A DNA stretch of 64,000 bases from Inquilinus limosus DSM 16000 (GCF_000423185.1 NZ_AUHM01000015.1:62001-126000), one strand, 5' to 3'; counted from the stretch's first letter, positions 36,353 through 45,952 are shown. Numbers and translations: made by a program. Notes: a model not told the origin generated them from the sequence alone.

Positions 36353-36790
36353 TCATGCCGATCGGTCGCCCTCGCGGTCCAGCCGGCAGCCGTCGATTCG
36401 CCAGCTGCCGTCGGGCTGCCGTTCCATGAAGTATTCGGCGATCACCGGCACCCCGTCCTGCCCGATGAACAGCACCTTCTGCACAATCCGGCCGCCGGTC
36501 GTGACCAGTTCGCGGAAATCGACCGAGCGCGGCCGGTAGACCGGCTGATAGCCCTGCCGGACCATGGCCATGAAGGCGTCCGGCGTGCCGAACATCCGCT
36601 GGATGCCGGGCGAGGCGTAGCCGAAGGCCTCCGCCGCCCGGTCGCCCTGGAAGGCGTCGAGCTGCTTCCGGATCACGCCGACGATGGCCGCCTGATCGGC
36701 ATCGCCGGCCGGCGCCTGGGCGAAGGCGGGCATGGCGATCAGGAGGAAGAGGGCGAGAACGCGCCCGACCACGTCGCAGACCAACGCCAT
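36353..36790 (-). CDS. DUF4864 exported protein
   Basis: A 145-residue protein with a Sec leader (residues 1-25, core VLALFLLIAMPAFAQA). The mature domain IRKQLDAFQGDRAAEAFGYASPGIQRMFG matches the DUF4864 family as I know it, small periplasmic proteins of NTF2-like appearance. GGAGGG upstream fixes the ATG. It is separate from dapD by 85 bases on the same strand. Function is unknown. Confidence 0.75.
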   Translation of the reverse strand: MALVCDVVGRVLALFLLIAMPAFAQAPAGDADQAAIVGVIRKQLDAFQGDRAAEAFGYASPGIQRMFGTPDAFMAMVRQGYQPVYRPRSVDFRELVTTGGRIVQKVLFIGQDGVPVIAEYFMERQPDGSWRIDGCRLDREGDRSA

Positions 36791-37001
36791 GACGCCCTCC
36801 CGGAGTCCGCCGTCCTGGATGTGAGATGGCGCTGCCGGACCGGGCTGGAAAGCGGCCGCAGGGCAGGGGCTTCCGCCCATGCGGCTGCCGCATGCCTCGT
36901 TTCGTGTCGGATCGATGAAAATGGGGCTTGCAATCGGGGCCGGGCATCGACTAGGTTCCGCCCGCCTGACGACGGGGCGCCGACGAGACGCCCCGCAGAA
37001 C

Positions 37002-37078
37002 GCGCCCGTAGCTCAATTGGATAGAGCATCTGACTACGGATCAGAAGGTTAGGAGTTCGAATCTTCTCGGGCGCGCCA
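37002..37078 (+). tRNA. tRNA-Arg(ACG)
   Basis: A 77-nucleotide cloverleaf: acceptor arms GCGCCCG and CGGGCGC, D-loop with AGCTCAATTGGATAGAGC, anticodon loop CTACGGA giving anticodon ACG, and T-loop GTTCGAATC. The CCA end is encoded. After A-to-I editing it reads CGU, CGC and CGA. An immediate 7-bp hairpin (37079-37095) may help termination. No integrase or repeated 3' end is nearby. Confidence 0.97.
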
Positions 37079-37346
37079 CTATCTCGCTGAGATAGCCGTT
37101 CAGTCATCACCTTCGAATTTCTGTGCCGCTGGCCTCTAAGGCCGAGCCTCTGTGTCGGCACGGGCCATGTGGCGGTCCGTCGGTCTGAGCACGGGATCGC
37201 GAGCCAGGCTCGGGAGCACGCTCCCCGCGAACGCTGGGCTCCGGGTCGACTTCAGCCTCGTCTCATCCTCGACTCAGACGAGCCCATCGGCAGGGGTGAG
37301 GTCGGGTCCGCCGCAGCGAACCCGACCCGCAGACCCTTCGGACGCC

Positions 37347-38171
37347 TCAGCTCAGCCCCAGCGTGCCGCGCAGCTGGGACAGGTCCTCGGCCAGGGCGGT
37401 GATCGGGCCCTTCAACGCGTTGCGGTCGGTCTCGGTCAGCTTGTCGTAGGTCTCGAAGCCGCCATCCGCGGTCTTGTACTTGGCCAGGATGCCGTCGACC
37501 GTCTTGAAGTTGGCGTCGACCTTGGCCAGCAGGGCGTTGTCGCTCTTCTCCAGGATCGGGCGCAGCAGGTCGACGATCTTCTTGGCGCCGTCGACATTGG
37601 CCTGGAAGTCCCACAGGTCGGTGTGGCTGTAGCGGTCCTCCTCGCCGGAGATCTTGGTGGCCGCGACCTCCTCGATCAGCGCCGCGGCGCCGCCCACCAC
37701 CTTGTCCGGCGGGGTGGTCAGGTCCTTGATCCGGCCCTGCAGGTCGGTCACGTCGGCCAGCAGCTTGTCGGCGAAGGGGGCGAGGCCTTCGGTCGACTGC
37801 TTGGCGAACAGGCCGTATTCGATGCGGTGGAAGCCGGTGAACTCCGGATCCTCCTCGTTCTTCGCGTGGTCGTCGGCACGCGAATCGATGGCGGCGTCAA
37901 GGTCGGCGAACAGCTCGGCGAGCGGCTCGATCCGCTCGTAGTAGACGCGGCTCGGCGCGTACAGCGCCTGCGCCTTCTTCAGGTCGCCGGCCTTCACCGC
38001 CTCGGTGAACTGGCGAGTGTGCTCGACGAACTGGTCGACCTCGCCGATGACCCAGGTCTTGTACTGCGCGATCGGCTCGACCAGCTCGAGCGGCGAGGGC
38101 GGCGCGGCCAGGGCCCCGGACGCGGCCAGCAACGCGGCGGCGCCGGCGCTGAGAGTCAGAATGCGTTTCAT
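37347..38171 (-). CDS. EfeO-type M75 (imelysin-like) iron-binding protein without cupredoxin domain
   Basis: A 274-residue periplasmic protein: signal peptide 1-23, then one M75 domain. The metal-binding HxxE motif is intact as HRIE at 115-118 ([12 protein letters not shown]). It lacks the N-terminal cupredoxin domain of full EfeO. It is the last gene of the efeU-efeO-efeB operon and is a clear paralogue of the efeO product. AGAGGGGG before the ATG fixes the start. By family knowledge it captures iron for delivery to EfeU or EfeB. Confidence 0.88.
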   Translation of the reverse strand: MKRILTLSAGAAALLAASGALAAPPSPLELVEPIAQYKTWVIGEVDQFVEHTRQFTEAVKAGDLKKAQALYAPSRVYYERIEPLAELFADLDAAIDSRADDHAKNEEDPEFTGFHRIEYGLFAKQSTEGLAPFADKLLADVTDLQGRIKDLTTPPDKVVGGAAALIEEVAATKISGEEDRYSHTDLWDFQANVDGAKKIVDLLRPILEKSDNALLAKVDANFKTVDGILAKYKTADGGFETYDKLTETDRNALKGPITALAEDLSQLRGTLGLS

Positions 38172-38219
38172 GTTCAACCCCCTCTTGTCATAGCTCTTCG
38201 GGCGAAGGTTCGGTCAGCC

Positions 38220-39530
38220 TCAGGTCGAGACCGATTGCAGCAGCCCCTGGCCGAGATAGCCGTCCTTGTCCGGCACCCCCGGCAGGGCGAAGAAATAGCC
38301 GCCGCCGGTCGGTTTGATGTACTCCTCCAGCGGCTCGCCGTTCAGCCGCTCCTGCACCGCGATGAAGCCGGCGTTCAGGCTCGACTGGAAGCAGATGAAC
38401 AGAAGCCCCATGTCGAGCTGCCCCGACTTGGTGACCCCGCGCGAATAGTTGAACGGCCGGCGCAGGATCAGGCTGTTCGCGGTCTCGCGGGTGCGCGGAT
38501 TGGCCAGGCGGATATGCGCGTCGAGAGGCATCGTCTTGCCCTCGGGGTCGCCCGAATAATCCGGCACGTCGAACTCGTCCTTCATCCCCAGAGGGGCGCC
38601 GGACGCCTTTTCGCGGCCCATGATCGCCTCCTGCTCTCCCAGCGGGGTGCGGTCCCAGCGCTCGACGAAATTGCGGATGATGCGCACGACCTGATAGGTG
38701 CCGCCGGCGGTCCAGGCCGGCTCGTCGGCTCCCGGCTGGACCCAGACAATCCGGTCCATCGCCGTGGCGTCGGCGGGGTTCGGGTTGGCGGTGCCGTCCT
38801 TGAAGCCCAAAAGGTTGCGCGCCGTCTCCTTGCGGCCGGCCTTGCTGGTCGCGGCCGGCAGGAACCCGTCCAGCTTCCAGCGCAGGCTCAGCAGGTCCGG
38901 CGTCGCCTTCACTACCGCGCGCAGGGCGTGGATGTTGGCCTCCGGCGTGTTGGACGAGAACTGCAGCAGCAGGTCGCCATGGCAGTATTCCGGGTCCAGC
39001 GCGTCGTTCGGGAAGCTGGTCATCGCCACCAGCTCGCGCGGCTTCACCGCGGCCAGGCCGAAGCGGTCGTCGAACAGGGAGGCGCCGACGGCGGCGGTGA
39101 TGGTCAGGTTGTCCGGCACGATCACCGGACCCAGCACGCCGGAATCGGTCGGCGGGAACTTCGGGTCCAGCTCCGGCGGGGTGCCGCCGCCCATCAGGAA
39201 GGCGATGCGCTCAGTCAGAGTGCGGAACAGCCGCTCCAGATCCGGCCGCGAGGTGGCCAGCACGTCGAAGGACGCGACGAGGCCGGCGGCGGGGGAGGGG
39301 GTGACGATCCCGGCCTGGTGCTCACCGTAGAAAGGCTGCGCCTGCTGGGCGACATCGGCCTCGCGGCCGGGCGGCTGCTTCACCGACTGGGCGACGGCCG
39401 GCGCCGCGGCCAGCGCGCCCAGTGCGGCGCCGGTTCCGGCCAGCCCGCGCAGCACGGCGCGCCGGCTGGGCGCGGGAAGGTCGGTTGCGGGAGCGGGGGT
39501 CTTGCCCTGTTCTTCGTCGATCGTGCTCAT
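38220..39530 (-). CDS. efeB: Iron uptake system deferrochelatase/peroxidase, DyP-type
   Basis: A 436-residue dye-decolorising peroxidase exported by Tat, with leader motif [11 protein letters not shown]. The DyP/EfeB hallmark [11 protein letters not shown] is present, together with the distal arginine region and the C-terminal heme-proximal histidine region. EfeB oxidises ferrous iron or releases iron from heme for the EfeUO importer. It follows efeO by 14 bases. Its length and location in an efeUOB operon match E. coli. Confidence 0.93.
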   Translation of the reverse strand: MSTIDEEQGKTPAPATDLPAPSRRAVLRGLAGTGAALGALAAAPAVAQSVKQPPGREADVAQQAQPFYGEHQAGIVTPSPAAGLVASFDVLATSRPDLERLFRTLTERIAFLMGGGTPPELDPKFPPTDSGVLGPVIVPDNLTITAAVGASLFDDRFGLAAVKPRELVAMTSFPNDALDPEYCHGDLLLQFSSNTPEANIHALRAVVKATPDLLSLRWKLDGFLPAATSKAGRKETARNLLGFKDGTANPNPADATAMDRIVWVQPGADEPAWTAGGTYQVVRIIRNFVERWDRTPLGEQEAIMGREKASGAPLGMKDEFDVPDYSGDPEGKTMPLDAHIRLANPRTRETANSLILRRPFNYSRGVTKSGQLDMGLLFICFQSSLNAGFIAVQERLNGEPLEEYIKPTGGGYFFALPGVPDKDGYLGQGLLQSVST

Positions 39531-39544
39531 GGCGGTCGGTCCAG

Positions 39545-40639
39545 TCAGTCCAGCCCCAAGGCGGTGCGAAGCTTCGGCAGGTCGTCGGCCAGGGCCGACA
39601 CCGAGGCCTGCAGCCCGGTGCCGTCGTCGCGGGTCAGCGCCAGCCCGGCCGCGGTCAGGTTGCCGTCGATCCGGTCGCTCAGCGCCTTGTCGGCCTTCTG
39701 GCTCAGCGGGCGCAGCAGCCCGACGATCCGCGCCGCGCCCTCGAGATCGGCCTTGGCGACGTCCGGGTCGGGATTGCCGTCGGCGGCCAGGCGGGCCAGC
39801 ACCGTGGCGGCGCCGCCGGCCATCTTCTCCGGCGGGATCGACAGGCCGGCGATCCGAGCCTGCAGCGCCTGCACATCGGCCGCCAGCTTGTCGGCGACCG
39901 GCCCAAGCCCGTCGGTCGAGCCCTTGGTGAACAGCGCGTGGTGCAGTCGGCGGAAGCCGGTGAAGCCCGGGTCGTCCTCCTTTTTCTCGAAATAGTCGGC
40001 GCGGGCGTCCAGCGCCGTGTCGAGATCGGCGAACAGGTCGGCGACCGGCTTGATCCGCTGATAGTGCATCCAGGCCGGGGCCAGCAGGTCGCGCGCCCGC
40101 GTCAGGTCGCCGGCCTTGACCGCGGCGACCAGCGGCGGCGTGGCGTCGGCCAGGGCCCTGGCCTCGGCGGTGACGTAGACCTTGTACTCGGCGATCGGCC
40201 CGATCAGCTCGATCAGCGAGGGCTGCAGCGCCTGGGCCGGGGCGTTCTTCGCCGCGGTCACGGTCAGGGTGCCGCGCGGACTGCTCAACAGGCCGCAGGT
40301 GATCTGGTAGGTGCCCGGCTCCAGCCTCGCCGTCAGGCTCTGGGTGAAGCCGGGGGCGATGTTCTCGCGCTCCTCCACCACCATCACGCCCTGCAGGATC
40401 TCCCATTCCAGGGCGCGGTCGCTGGCGTTCCTGACCTGGAAGGTGACGCGCCCGGCTTCGACCGTCAGGTCGTTCGGCTCGCAGCTCTTGGCGGTGATGG
40501 TCACGGCCGTGCCGCCCGCGGCGGCCTGGGGCGTGCCGGCGCGGTGGAGATAGGCATAGACGCCCAGGCCCGCGACGGCGACGGCCAGGACCGCGACGAC
40601 GCCGATGCCGATCCGGGTGGTGCGCTGCAAGGACGACAT
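39545..40639 (-). CDS. efeO: Iron uptake system component EfeO (cupredoxin + M75)
   Basis: A 364-residue exported protein. Residues 8-31 form an N-terminal membrane segment or signal, about 45-128 a cupredoxin domain with C53 (KSCEPNDL) and C115 (ITCGLL), and 138-364 an M75 domain. Unusually, the place of the HxxE metal motif reads RRLH (residues 230-233, [10 protein letters not shown]), so the M75 iron site seems lost. The paralogue at 37347 keeps HRIE. The gene lies between efeU and efeB, as usual. Confidence 0.9.
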   Translation of the reverse strand: MSSLQRTTRIGIGVVAVLAVAVAGLGVYAYLHRAGTPQAAAGGTAVTITAKSCEPNDLTVEAGRVTFQVRNASDRALEWEILQGVMVVEERENIAPGFTQSLTARLEPGTYQITCGLLSSPRGTLTVTAAKNAPAQALQPSLIELIGPIAEYKVYVTAEARALADATPPLVAAVKAGDLTRARDLLAPAWMHYQRIKPVADLFADLDTALDARADYFEKKEDDPGFTGFRRLHHALFTKGSTDGLGPVADKLAADVQALQARIAGLSIPPEKMAGGAATVLARLAADGNPDPDVAKADLEGAARIVGLLRPLSQKADKALSDRIDGNLTAAGLALTRDDGTGLQASVSALADDLPKLRTALGLD

Positions 40640-40658
40640 TCGGGCTTCGGCTCCGGGC

Positions 40659-41489
40659 TCAGGCGTTCGACCGCGCTTCCTGCGCGACCCGGCCGCCGCT
40701 CAGGAACAGGGGCACGGTGATGATCAGGAAAAGGAGATAGACGGCGACCTCACCGACCGTCGGCGTGTCCTGGTAGCCGAAGATGCCGGCCAGCACCGAG
40801 CCGAGCGGCCCGTCGATCGGCAGGACATGGCTGAGGTCGAAGGCGATCTCCTGCAGCCCGTTCCACAGCCCGGCCTCGTGCAGCGCCCGCAGCGACCCGG
40901 CCAAGAGGCCGGCGGCGACCACCAGGATGAATAGGCCGGTCCAGCGGAAGAAGCGCTTCAGGTTCAGCCGCACCCCGCCCCAGTAGATGGCGAAGCCGAC
41001 CGCCACCGCGACCAGCACCCCGGCCAGGGCGCCGATCGGCGCCTCGAGGCCGACATCCTGCTGGAAGGTGGCGAGCAGGAAGAACACCGATTCCAGCCCC
41101 TCGCGGGCGACGGCGAAGAAGGCCATGCCGATCAGTGCCAGCCCCTTGGCATCGTGCCCCTCCAGCGCGGCGTCGACCGAATGCTGCAACTGCGCCTTGA
41201 TCGAGCGCGCGGCCTTGCGCATCCAGAACACCATCGAGGTCAGGATGAAGACCGCGATGAGGCCGACCACCGCCTCGAACAGCTCCTGCTCGCGCTGCGG
41301 GAACTCGGCGCTGACCAGGTTCAGCACGATGCCGACGGCGATGGAGAGCAGGACGGCGATGGCGATGCCGATCCAGACCAGCGGCATCCATTGCGACCGG
41401 CCCGTCTGGCGCAGATAGCCGGCGATGATACCGACGATCAGGGCGGCCTCGATGCCCTCGCGCATCATGATCAGGAACGGTACAAGCAT
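40659..41489 (-). CDS. efeU: Ferrous/ferric iron permease EfeU (FTR1 family)
   Basis: A 276-residue seven-helix permease of the oxidase-dependent iron transporter family. Both iron-binding REGxE motifs are present: REGIE at 10-14 and REGLE at 129-133. The open frame extends 20 residues upstream without membrane character, and the ATG right before the first helix fits the family. It heads the efeUOB operon. Confidence 0.93.
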   Translation of the reverse strand: MLVPFLIMMREGIEAALIVGIIAGYLRQTGRSQWMPLVWIGIAIAVLLSIAVGIVLNLVSAEFPQREQELFEAVVGLIAVFILTSMVFWMRKAARSIKAQLQHSVDAALEGHDAKGLALIGMAFFAVAREGLESVFFLLATFQQDVGLEAPIGALAGVLVAVAVGFAIYWGGVRLNLKRFFRWTGLFILVVAAGLLAGSLRALHEAGLWNGLQEIAFDLSHVLPIDGPLGSVLAGIFGYQDTPTVGEVAVYLLFLIITVPLFLSGGRVAQEARSNA

Positions 41490-41547
41490 CCCGACATCAT
41501 CCTGAAGCCGCCATCGGCGGCGCCCCATGCCCGCCCCAGTTGCGAGC

Positions 41548-41573
41548 AAGAATGCGTATCTCTCGCAGTTCTT
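41548..41573. promoter_or_regulatory. Imperfect palindrome upstream of efeU
   Basis: AAGAATGCG and CGCA(G)TTCTT form an inverted repeat around a seven-base centre, about 60 bases before the efeU start in the divergent region with the DUF883 gene. It could be an iron-responsive operator. It does not match the Fur consensus well. Confidence 0.35.
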
Positions 41574-41713
41574 CTGCTCCCATCGCCCGGCGTTGTCGAG
41601 GCCGCTTCGCTGCGGAATCGGTTAAATTTGTCGTAATGCGGCACCGCCGGCGCCCTCTGCCCGGAACCAGCGATGCGCAGCCGCTGTTGGCGGGGGAGAG
41701 AAGGAGCCCGCCC

Positions 41714-42016
41714 ATGTCCGAGACCGGAGCGAACAAGTCTGCCGCCAGCGCCGCGGCGGAGGTGTCAGGATCGAAATCGACGCGCGCCGCCGCCGAGCTG
41801 GACGCCGCCACGACCGACGCGGACAAGGCCCGCAGAGACCTGGAGGCGGATCTCCGCGCCCTGCGCGAAGACGTCGCCCGGCTCGGCGAGACCGTGGCGT
41901 CGATGGCCCAGGCGCGGGCCAGCGCGCTCGACGAGGCGGTGCACCGCAACCCCTGGTCGGCCGTGGTCGCCGCGGTCTGTGTCGGCTTCTGCCTGGGCCT
42001 CAAGGCGCGGCTGTAG
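41714..42016 (+). CDS. DUF883 (ElaB/YqjD-type) membrane-anchored protein
   Basis: A 100-residue protein with a long charged helix (about 25-70, LEADLRALREDVARLGETVA) and a C-terminal hydrophobic anchor (NPWSAVVAAVCVGFCLGLKARL). This is the layout of ElaB/YqjD/YgaM, inner-membrane ribosome- or stress-associated proteins. AAGGAG precedes the ATG. It is convergent with the SulP gene and divergent from efeU. Confidence 0.85.
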   Translation: MSETGANKSAASAAAEVSGSKSTRAAAELDAATTDADKARRDLEADLRALREDVARLGETVASMAQARASALDEAVHRNPWSAVVAAVCVGFCLGLKARL

Positions 42017-42019
42017 GCT

Positions 42020-43702
42020 TTAGCCCGCGTTCGCCGCCGTCCGTCGGGCGGCCGCCAGCGCCTCGGCCGGATCTGCCTTGAACCGCACCAGGGGCGGCCG
42101 GACGCCGTGCGTCAGCAGGGCCCGCAGGATCGGCCGGCGGGCACCGGCGATGGTTACCGTCGCGCCCTGGCGCCGCGCTTTGCGGGCGAAGCCCTCGATC
42201 GTGGCGGCGGCAGTGGAATCGATCACTGGGACCGCCGAGAAATCGACGACATAGGCCTTCGGGTGCTCGCCGATGCGGTCCAGCGCCGCCGCCACGCCGG
42301 CCGCCGCACCGAAGAAGAAGGCGCCGGAGATCCTGTAGGCCACGACCTCGCGGTCGGTGGCCAGCGCGGCGTCATAGGGTGCGCGAGCGCTGCCGTTGGC
42401 CGTGTCGGGCCGGTCGACTTCGACCGCCTGCGCCATGCGGTGCAGGAACAGCAGCGCGCCGAGGCCGAAGCCGACGAGGATGCCCTCGGTCAGGTCGCGG
42501 AACACCACCAGGCCGAAGGTCGCGAGCAGCACCACCGCATCGCCGACCGAGGCGCGGATCAGAATCCCGAACTGGTGCTTCTCGGCCATGGTCCAGGCCA
42601 CCACCGCCAGCACGCCGGCCAGGGCGGAGAGCGGGATGTAGGCCGCCAGCGGCGCCGCCGCCATCATGAACAGCAGCAGGAACACCGAATGCAGCATGCC
42701 GGAGACCGGCCCGCGCGCGCCGGCCCGGACATTGGTGGCGGTGCGTGCGATCGTGCCGGTGACGCAGATGCCGCCGAACAGGGCGGAGGCGATGTTGGCC
42801 AGCCCCTGGGCCACCAGCTCGCAGTTCGAACGGTGCCGTCGCCCGCTCATGCTGTCGGCGACCACGGCGGACAGCAGGCTCTCGATTCCGCCCAGCAGGG
42901 TGAAGGACAGGGCCGCCGGCAGCACCTCCTGGATCCGCACCCAGGACAGGTCGGGCAGGTGCGGGGCCGGCAGGGAAGAGGGGACGCCGCCGAAGCGGGT
43001 GCCGATGGTCTCGACCGGCAGCTGCAGGACGGCAGCCAGGACCGCGGCCAGGGCCACCGCGATCAGGTAGGACGGCCAGTGCGGCCGCAGGCGCCGCACC
43101 AGCAGGATGGTGCCGATCGACAGCGCCGCGACGGCGATGGCCGCGGCGCTGGCGGTCGGCAGCGCCCGGCCCAGCGCCTCCAGCTTCGGGATGAACGGCC
43201 CGGGCTCCGGCCCCGCCAGGGTCAGGCCCAGCAGGTCTTTCAGCTGGCTGGCGAAGATGATCGTGGCGATGCCGGCGGTGAAGCCGACGGTCACCGGATA
43301 GGGGATGTATTTGATGAAGGTGCCGAGCCGGAGCAGGCCGACCGCCGACAGCATCAGCCCGGACAGGAAGGTGGCCAGCAGCAGCCCGTCGATGCCGTGC
43401 TGCGCCACCGTGGCGGCGACCAGCACGATGAAGGCGCCGGCCGGGCCGCCGATCTGGAACCGGCTGCCGCCCAGCGCCGAGACGATGAAGCCGCCGACGA
43501 TCGAGGCGTAGAGGCCGCGGTCCGGGGTGACGCCGGAGGCGATGGCGATCGCCATCGACAGCGGCAGGGCCACGATCGCGACGGTCAGCCCGGCCACGGC
43601 GTCGGCCTTGACGTCGGCGAGGCCGTAGCGCTCGCGCAGCACGGTCACGAGCTTCGGCGTGAACAGCTCGATGAAGGACGGATCACGGCTCTGGGCCACC
43701 AT
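42020..43702 (-). CDS. SulP-family anion transporter with STAS domain
   Basis: A 560-residue SLC26/SulP permease. The N-terminal signature AVAGLTVAIVALPLSMAIAI is complete, ten or more helices follow, and the last ~120 residues are a STAS domain (DFSAVPVIDSTAAATIEGF). It imports sulfate, bicarbonate or another anion. The ATG after GAGG was preferred over a GTG seven codons upstream. It is on the same strand as the small XRE regulator 78 bases upstream, which may control it. Confidence 0.9.
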   Translation of the reverse strand: MVAQSRDPSFIELFTPKLVTVLRERYGLADVKADAVAGLTVAIVALPLSMAIAIASGVTPDRGLYASIVGGFIVSALGGSRFQIGGPAGAFIVLVAATVAQHGIDGLLLATFLSGLMLSAVGLLRLGTFIKYIPYPVTVGFTAGIATIIFASQLKDLLGLTLAGPEPGPFIPKLEALGRALPTASAAAIAVAALSIGTILLVRRLRPHWPSYLIAVALAAVLAAVLQLPVETIGTRFGGVPSSLPAPHLPDLSWVRIQEVLPAALSFTLLGGIESLLSAVVADSMSGRRHRSNCELVAQGLANIASALFGGICVTGTIARTATNVRAGARGPVSGMLHSVFLLLFMMAAAPLAAYIPLSALAGVLAVVAWTMAEKHQFGILIRASVGDAVVLLATFGLVVFRDLTEGILVGFGLGALLFLHRMAQAVEVDRPDTANGSARAPYDAALATDREVVAYRISGAFFFGAAAGVAAALDRIGEHPKAYVVDFSAVPVIDSTAAATIEGFARKARRQGATVTIAGARRPILRALLTHGVRPPLVRFKADPAEALAAARRTAANAG

Positions 43703-43780
43703 CGACCTCGACACTCCCGGCACCGCAGGGGCGGCGGGATCGTCGGGTCGGCCGGCGGTCGCCGTCGCTGGACGGACTCG

Positions 43781-44053
43781 TCAGCCGGCTCCGCCTTCGG
43801 GTGTCCGCGGGGTCTTGAAGCGCACCCCGCGGCCGCCTTCGCGGCTCACCGCATGATCGCCGATCAGCTCGACGCCGGCCCGGTCGAAGGCCTCGACCAC
43901 CTTGGTCAGCGTGTCGACGACGCCCCGGACGTTGCCCTCGCTGGCCTCCATGCGCTGGATCGTCGGCAACGACACGCCCGACAGCTCGGCGAGCTGCCTC
44001 TGGTCGATGCCGAGCAGGGCGCGGGCGGCGCGCATCTGGGCGGCGGTGATCAT
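43781..44053 (-). CDS. XRE-family transcriptional regulator
   Basis: A 90-residue protein with one helix-turn-helix (about 5-60, RARALLGIDQRQLAELSGVSLPTIQRMEA) and a short tail with AFDRAGVELIGDHAV. It belongs to a widespread group of tiny XRE proteins found next to SulP transporters. CAGAGGAA precedes the ATG. A promoter with an inverted repeat overlapping the -35 lies upstream, consistent with self-repression. Confidence 0.88.
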   Translation of the reverse strand: MITAAQMRAARALLGIDQRQLAELSGVSLPTIQRMEASEGNVRGVVDTLTKVVEAFDRAGVELIGDHAVSREGGRGVRFKTPRTPEGGAG

Positions 44054-44074
44054 GCAGTTTCCTCTGACAAATCT

Positions 44075-44103
44075 AATGTATCAGGCAGCAGAAGTGATGT
44101 CTA
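44075..44103 (-). promoter_or_regulatory. Candidate promoter of the XRE-SulP operon
   Basis: Read on the minus strand, TAGACA (44098-44103) and TACATT (44075-44080) are separated by exactly 17 bases, a good -35/-10 pair 20-odd bases upstream of the XRE start. Confidence 0.5.
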
Positions 44104-44114
44104 GAGGATCACTT
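44092..44114. promoter_or_regulatory. Operator-like inverted repeat over the XRE -35 element
   Basis: AAGTGAT (44092-44098) and ATCACTT (44108-44114) are perfect inverted arms nine bases apart, flanking the -35 TAGACA of the promoter. Binding there would block RNA polymerase. The XRE product is the expected binder. Confidence 0.5.
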
Positions 44115-44460
44115 TGGATGTCTCGTGTCGGGATTCTGATGTTTGTATCGCATCGGTCCCTGCGGCTGCCGGCGGCGGGGCGCCATCCGACCATGCTTCC
44201 CCAGCCGAGGGAAGAGCGAACCGGAGCGGCAGGCATGGATAAACAACACGACGCCTTGTGAAAATTATATATGCACGTTTCGCATTTGCGCTTTCGTGGG
44301 CGGCTCGCCATGTCTCGCGCTCGCCGCCCGTTCCCGTTGTCCGGGGAGGGCCGTTCGGCCCGAACAGCAGGTTGACGGTTCCCGTGCCCACCACATCCTT
44401 CCTGGCCATCCGCCTCTCTGATGGAGCGCGCGGAGAGGCCGATTTCCGCGCGGAGGCCGC

Positions 44461-45177
44461 ATGACCTCGATCTTCGACTTCGACTATTTCCTGTCGGCCT
44501 TCCCGCTGATCCTGCCCTATCTGCCGGTGACGCTGCTGATCGCCTTCAGCGCCATGGCCTGCGGCCTGATCATGGGCACCGGCGCCGCCCTGGTCCGGAT
44601 CTACCGCATCTCGCTGCTGCGGCAGCTGGCGACGCTGTACATCTCCTTCATCCGCGGCACGCCGCTGCTGGTGCAGATCTATCTCGCCTATTACGGCATC
44701 CCGAAGCTGCTGCAGTACTTGAACCTCCAACTCGGCACCGAGATCGACGCCAACCGGGTGCCGGCGCTGGTCTTCGTCGTCTTCAGCTTGTCGGTCAATG
44801 TCGGCGCCTATCTGTCGGAAGCGATCCGCTCGGCCCTCTTGTCGATCGACCGCGGCCAGGCCGAGGCCGCCTATTCGATCGGCATGACGCCGGTGCAGGC
44901 GATGCGTCGGATCATCCTGCCGCAGGCGCTGGCGGTGGCGCTGCCCAATCTCGGCAACAACTTCATCAGCCTGATCAAGGACACTTCACTGGCCTTCCTG
45001 ATCGCGGTGGTCGACATCATGGCCGCGGCCAAGATCATCGGCGGCCGGTCGCTGCGCTTCTTCGAGCTCTACATGGCGGTCGCGGTGATCTACTGGGTGA
45101 TCTGCATCCTGGTCGAGATCGCGATGCGGTGCTGGGAGGCCTATCTGACCCGTGGCCGCAGGGACATCGCGGCATGA
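44461..45177 (+). CDS. Polar amino-acid ABC transporter permease (HisM/GlnP type)
   Basis: A 238-residue inner-membrane permease of the His/Glu/Gln/Arg/opine family with about five helices. The ATPase-contacting EAA loop reads QAEAAYSIGMTPVQAMRRIILPQAL. The FIRGTPLLVQIYL segment is typical. GGAGGCCGC precedes the ATG. The stop overlaps the start of the ATPase gene as ATGA. Only one permease gene is seen, so it probably acts as a homodimer. Confidence 0.93.
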   Translation: MTSIFDFDYFLSAFPLILPYLPVTLLIAFSAMACGLIMGTGAALVRIYRISLLRQLATLYISFIRGTPLLVQIYLAYYGIPKLLQYLNLQLGTEIDANRVPALVFVVFSLSVNVGAYLSEAIRSALLSIDRGQAEAAYSIGMTPVQAMRRIILPQALAVALPNLGNNFISLIKDTSLAFLIAVVDIMAAAKIIGGRSLRFFELYMAVAVIYWVICILVEIAMRCWEAYLTRGRRDIAA

Positions 45178-45926
45178 TCTCGATCCGCGACGTCCGCAAA
45201 TCCTTCAAGGGCCAGGTCGTGGTCGACGGCATCGGCCTCGATGTCGACCGCGGCGGCATCGTGTCGATCCTCGGCCCCTCGGGATCGGGCAAGTCGACCT
45301 TCCTGCGCAGCCTGAACCGGCTGGAGACGCCGGAGTCCGGCACCATCGACATCGCCGGCAACCGCTACGACCTGGCGCATCTGGACCGGCGCCGGCTGCA
45401 GGCGCTGCGCATGCGCATCGGCATGGTGTTCCAGAACTACAACCTGTTCCGCCACAAGACGGCGATCGAGAACGTCCTCGAGGGCCTTCTGGTGGTGAAG
45501 CGGCTGCCGCGCCGGGAGGCCCAGGAGATCGCGGAGCACCACCTCGCCCTGATGGGGCTGGCCGACAAGGCCGGGCAGTATCCGTCCTCCCTGTCCGGCG
45601 GCCAGCAGCAGCGGGTGGCGATCGCGCGTACCCTGGCGATGGCGCCGGAGCTGATCCTGTTCGACGAGCCGACCAGCGCGCTCGACCCCGAGCACACGGG
45701 CGAGGTGCTGGAGGCGATCCGCAAGGCGGCCGGGCAGGGCATCCCGATGATCATCGTCACCCACGAGATGGGCTTCGCCCGCGAGATCTCGAGCCAGGTG
45801 CTGTTCATCGACGGCGGCAGGGTGATCGAGCAGGGCGACCCGAAATCGCTGTTCGGCAACCCGCAGCAGCAGCGGACCCGGGACTTCCTGAAGAACTATC
45901 TGCGGTCCTTCAGCTTCGACATCTGA
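45174..45926 (+). CDS. Polar amino-acid ABC transporter ATP-binding protein (GlnQ/HisP type)
   Basis: A 250-residue ATPase with Walker A GPSGSGKST, the Q-loop in MVFQNYNLF, signature LSGGQQQRVAIAR, Walker B LILFDEPTSALD and the switch histidine in VTHEMGFA. The EMGFA phrase is typical of amino-acid importers. It is translationally coupled to the permease and followed by the binding protein. Confidence 0.95.
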   Translation: MISIRDVRKSFKGQVVVDGIGLDVDRGGIVSILGPSGSGKSTFLRSLNRLETPESGTIDIAGNRYDLAHLDRRRLQALRMRIGMVFQNYNLFRHKTAIENVLEGLLVVKRLPRREAQEIAEHHLALMGLADKAGQYPSSLSGGQQQRVAIARTLAMAPELILFDEPTSALDPEHTGEVLEAIRKAAGQGIPMIIVTHEMGFAREISSQVLFIDGGRVIEQGDPKSLFGNPQQQRTRDFLKNYLRSFSFDI

Positions 45927-45952
45927 GGGGCCCGCCAACCATGGAGAGAACG

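Larger units (their letters stand above)
44054..44460. other. Intergenic region between XRE regulator and ABC operon
   Basis: This 407-base divergent region holds the XRE promoter/operator (44075-44114) at its left side, an AT-rich patch around 44261-44272, and GGAGGCCGC just before the ABC permease start. No gene is recognised in it. Confidence 0.6.

Noticed and set aside
37002-37346. tRNA-Arg as an integration site for a mobile island
   Set aside because: No integrase gene and no repeated tRNA 3' end were seen downstream within the window.
37152-39995. A 947-codon plus-strand frame opposite efeB/efeO
   Set aside because: No domain pattern; the opposite strand encodes clear EfeB, EfeO and M75 proteins.
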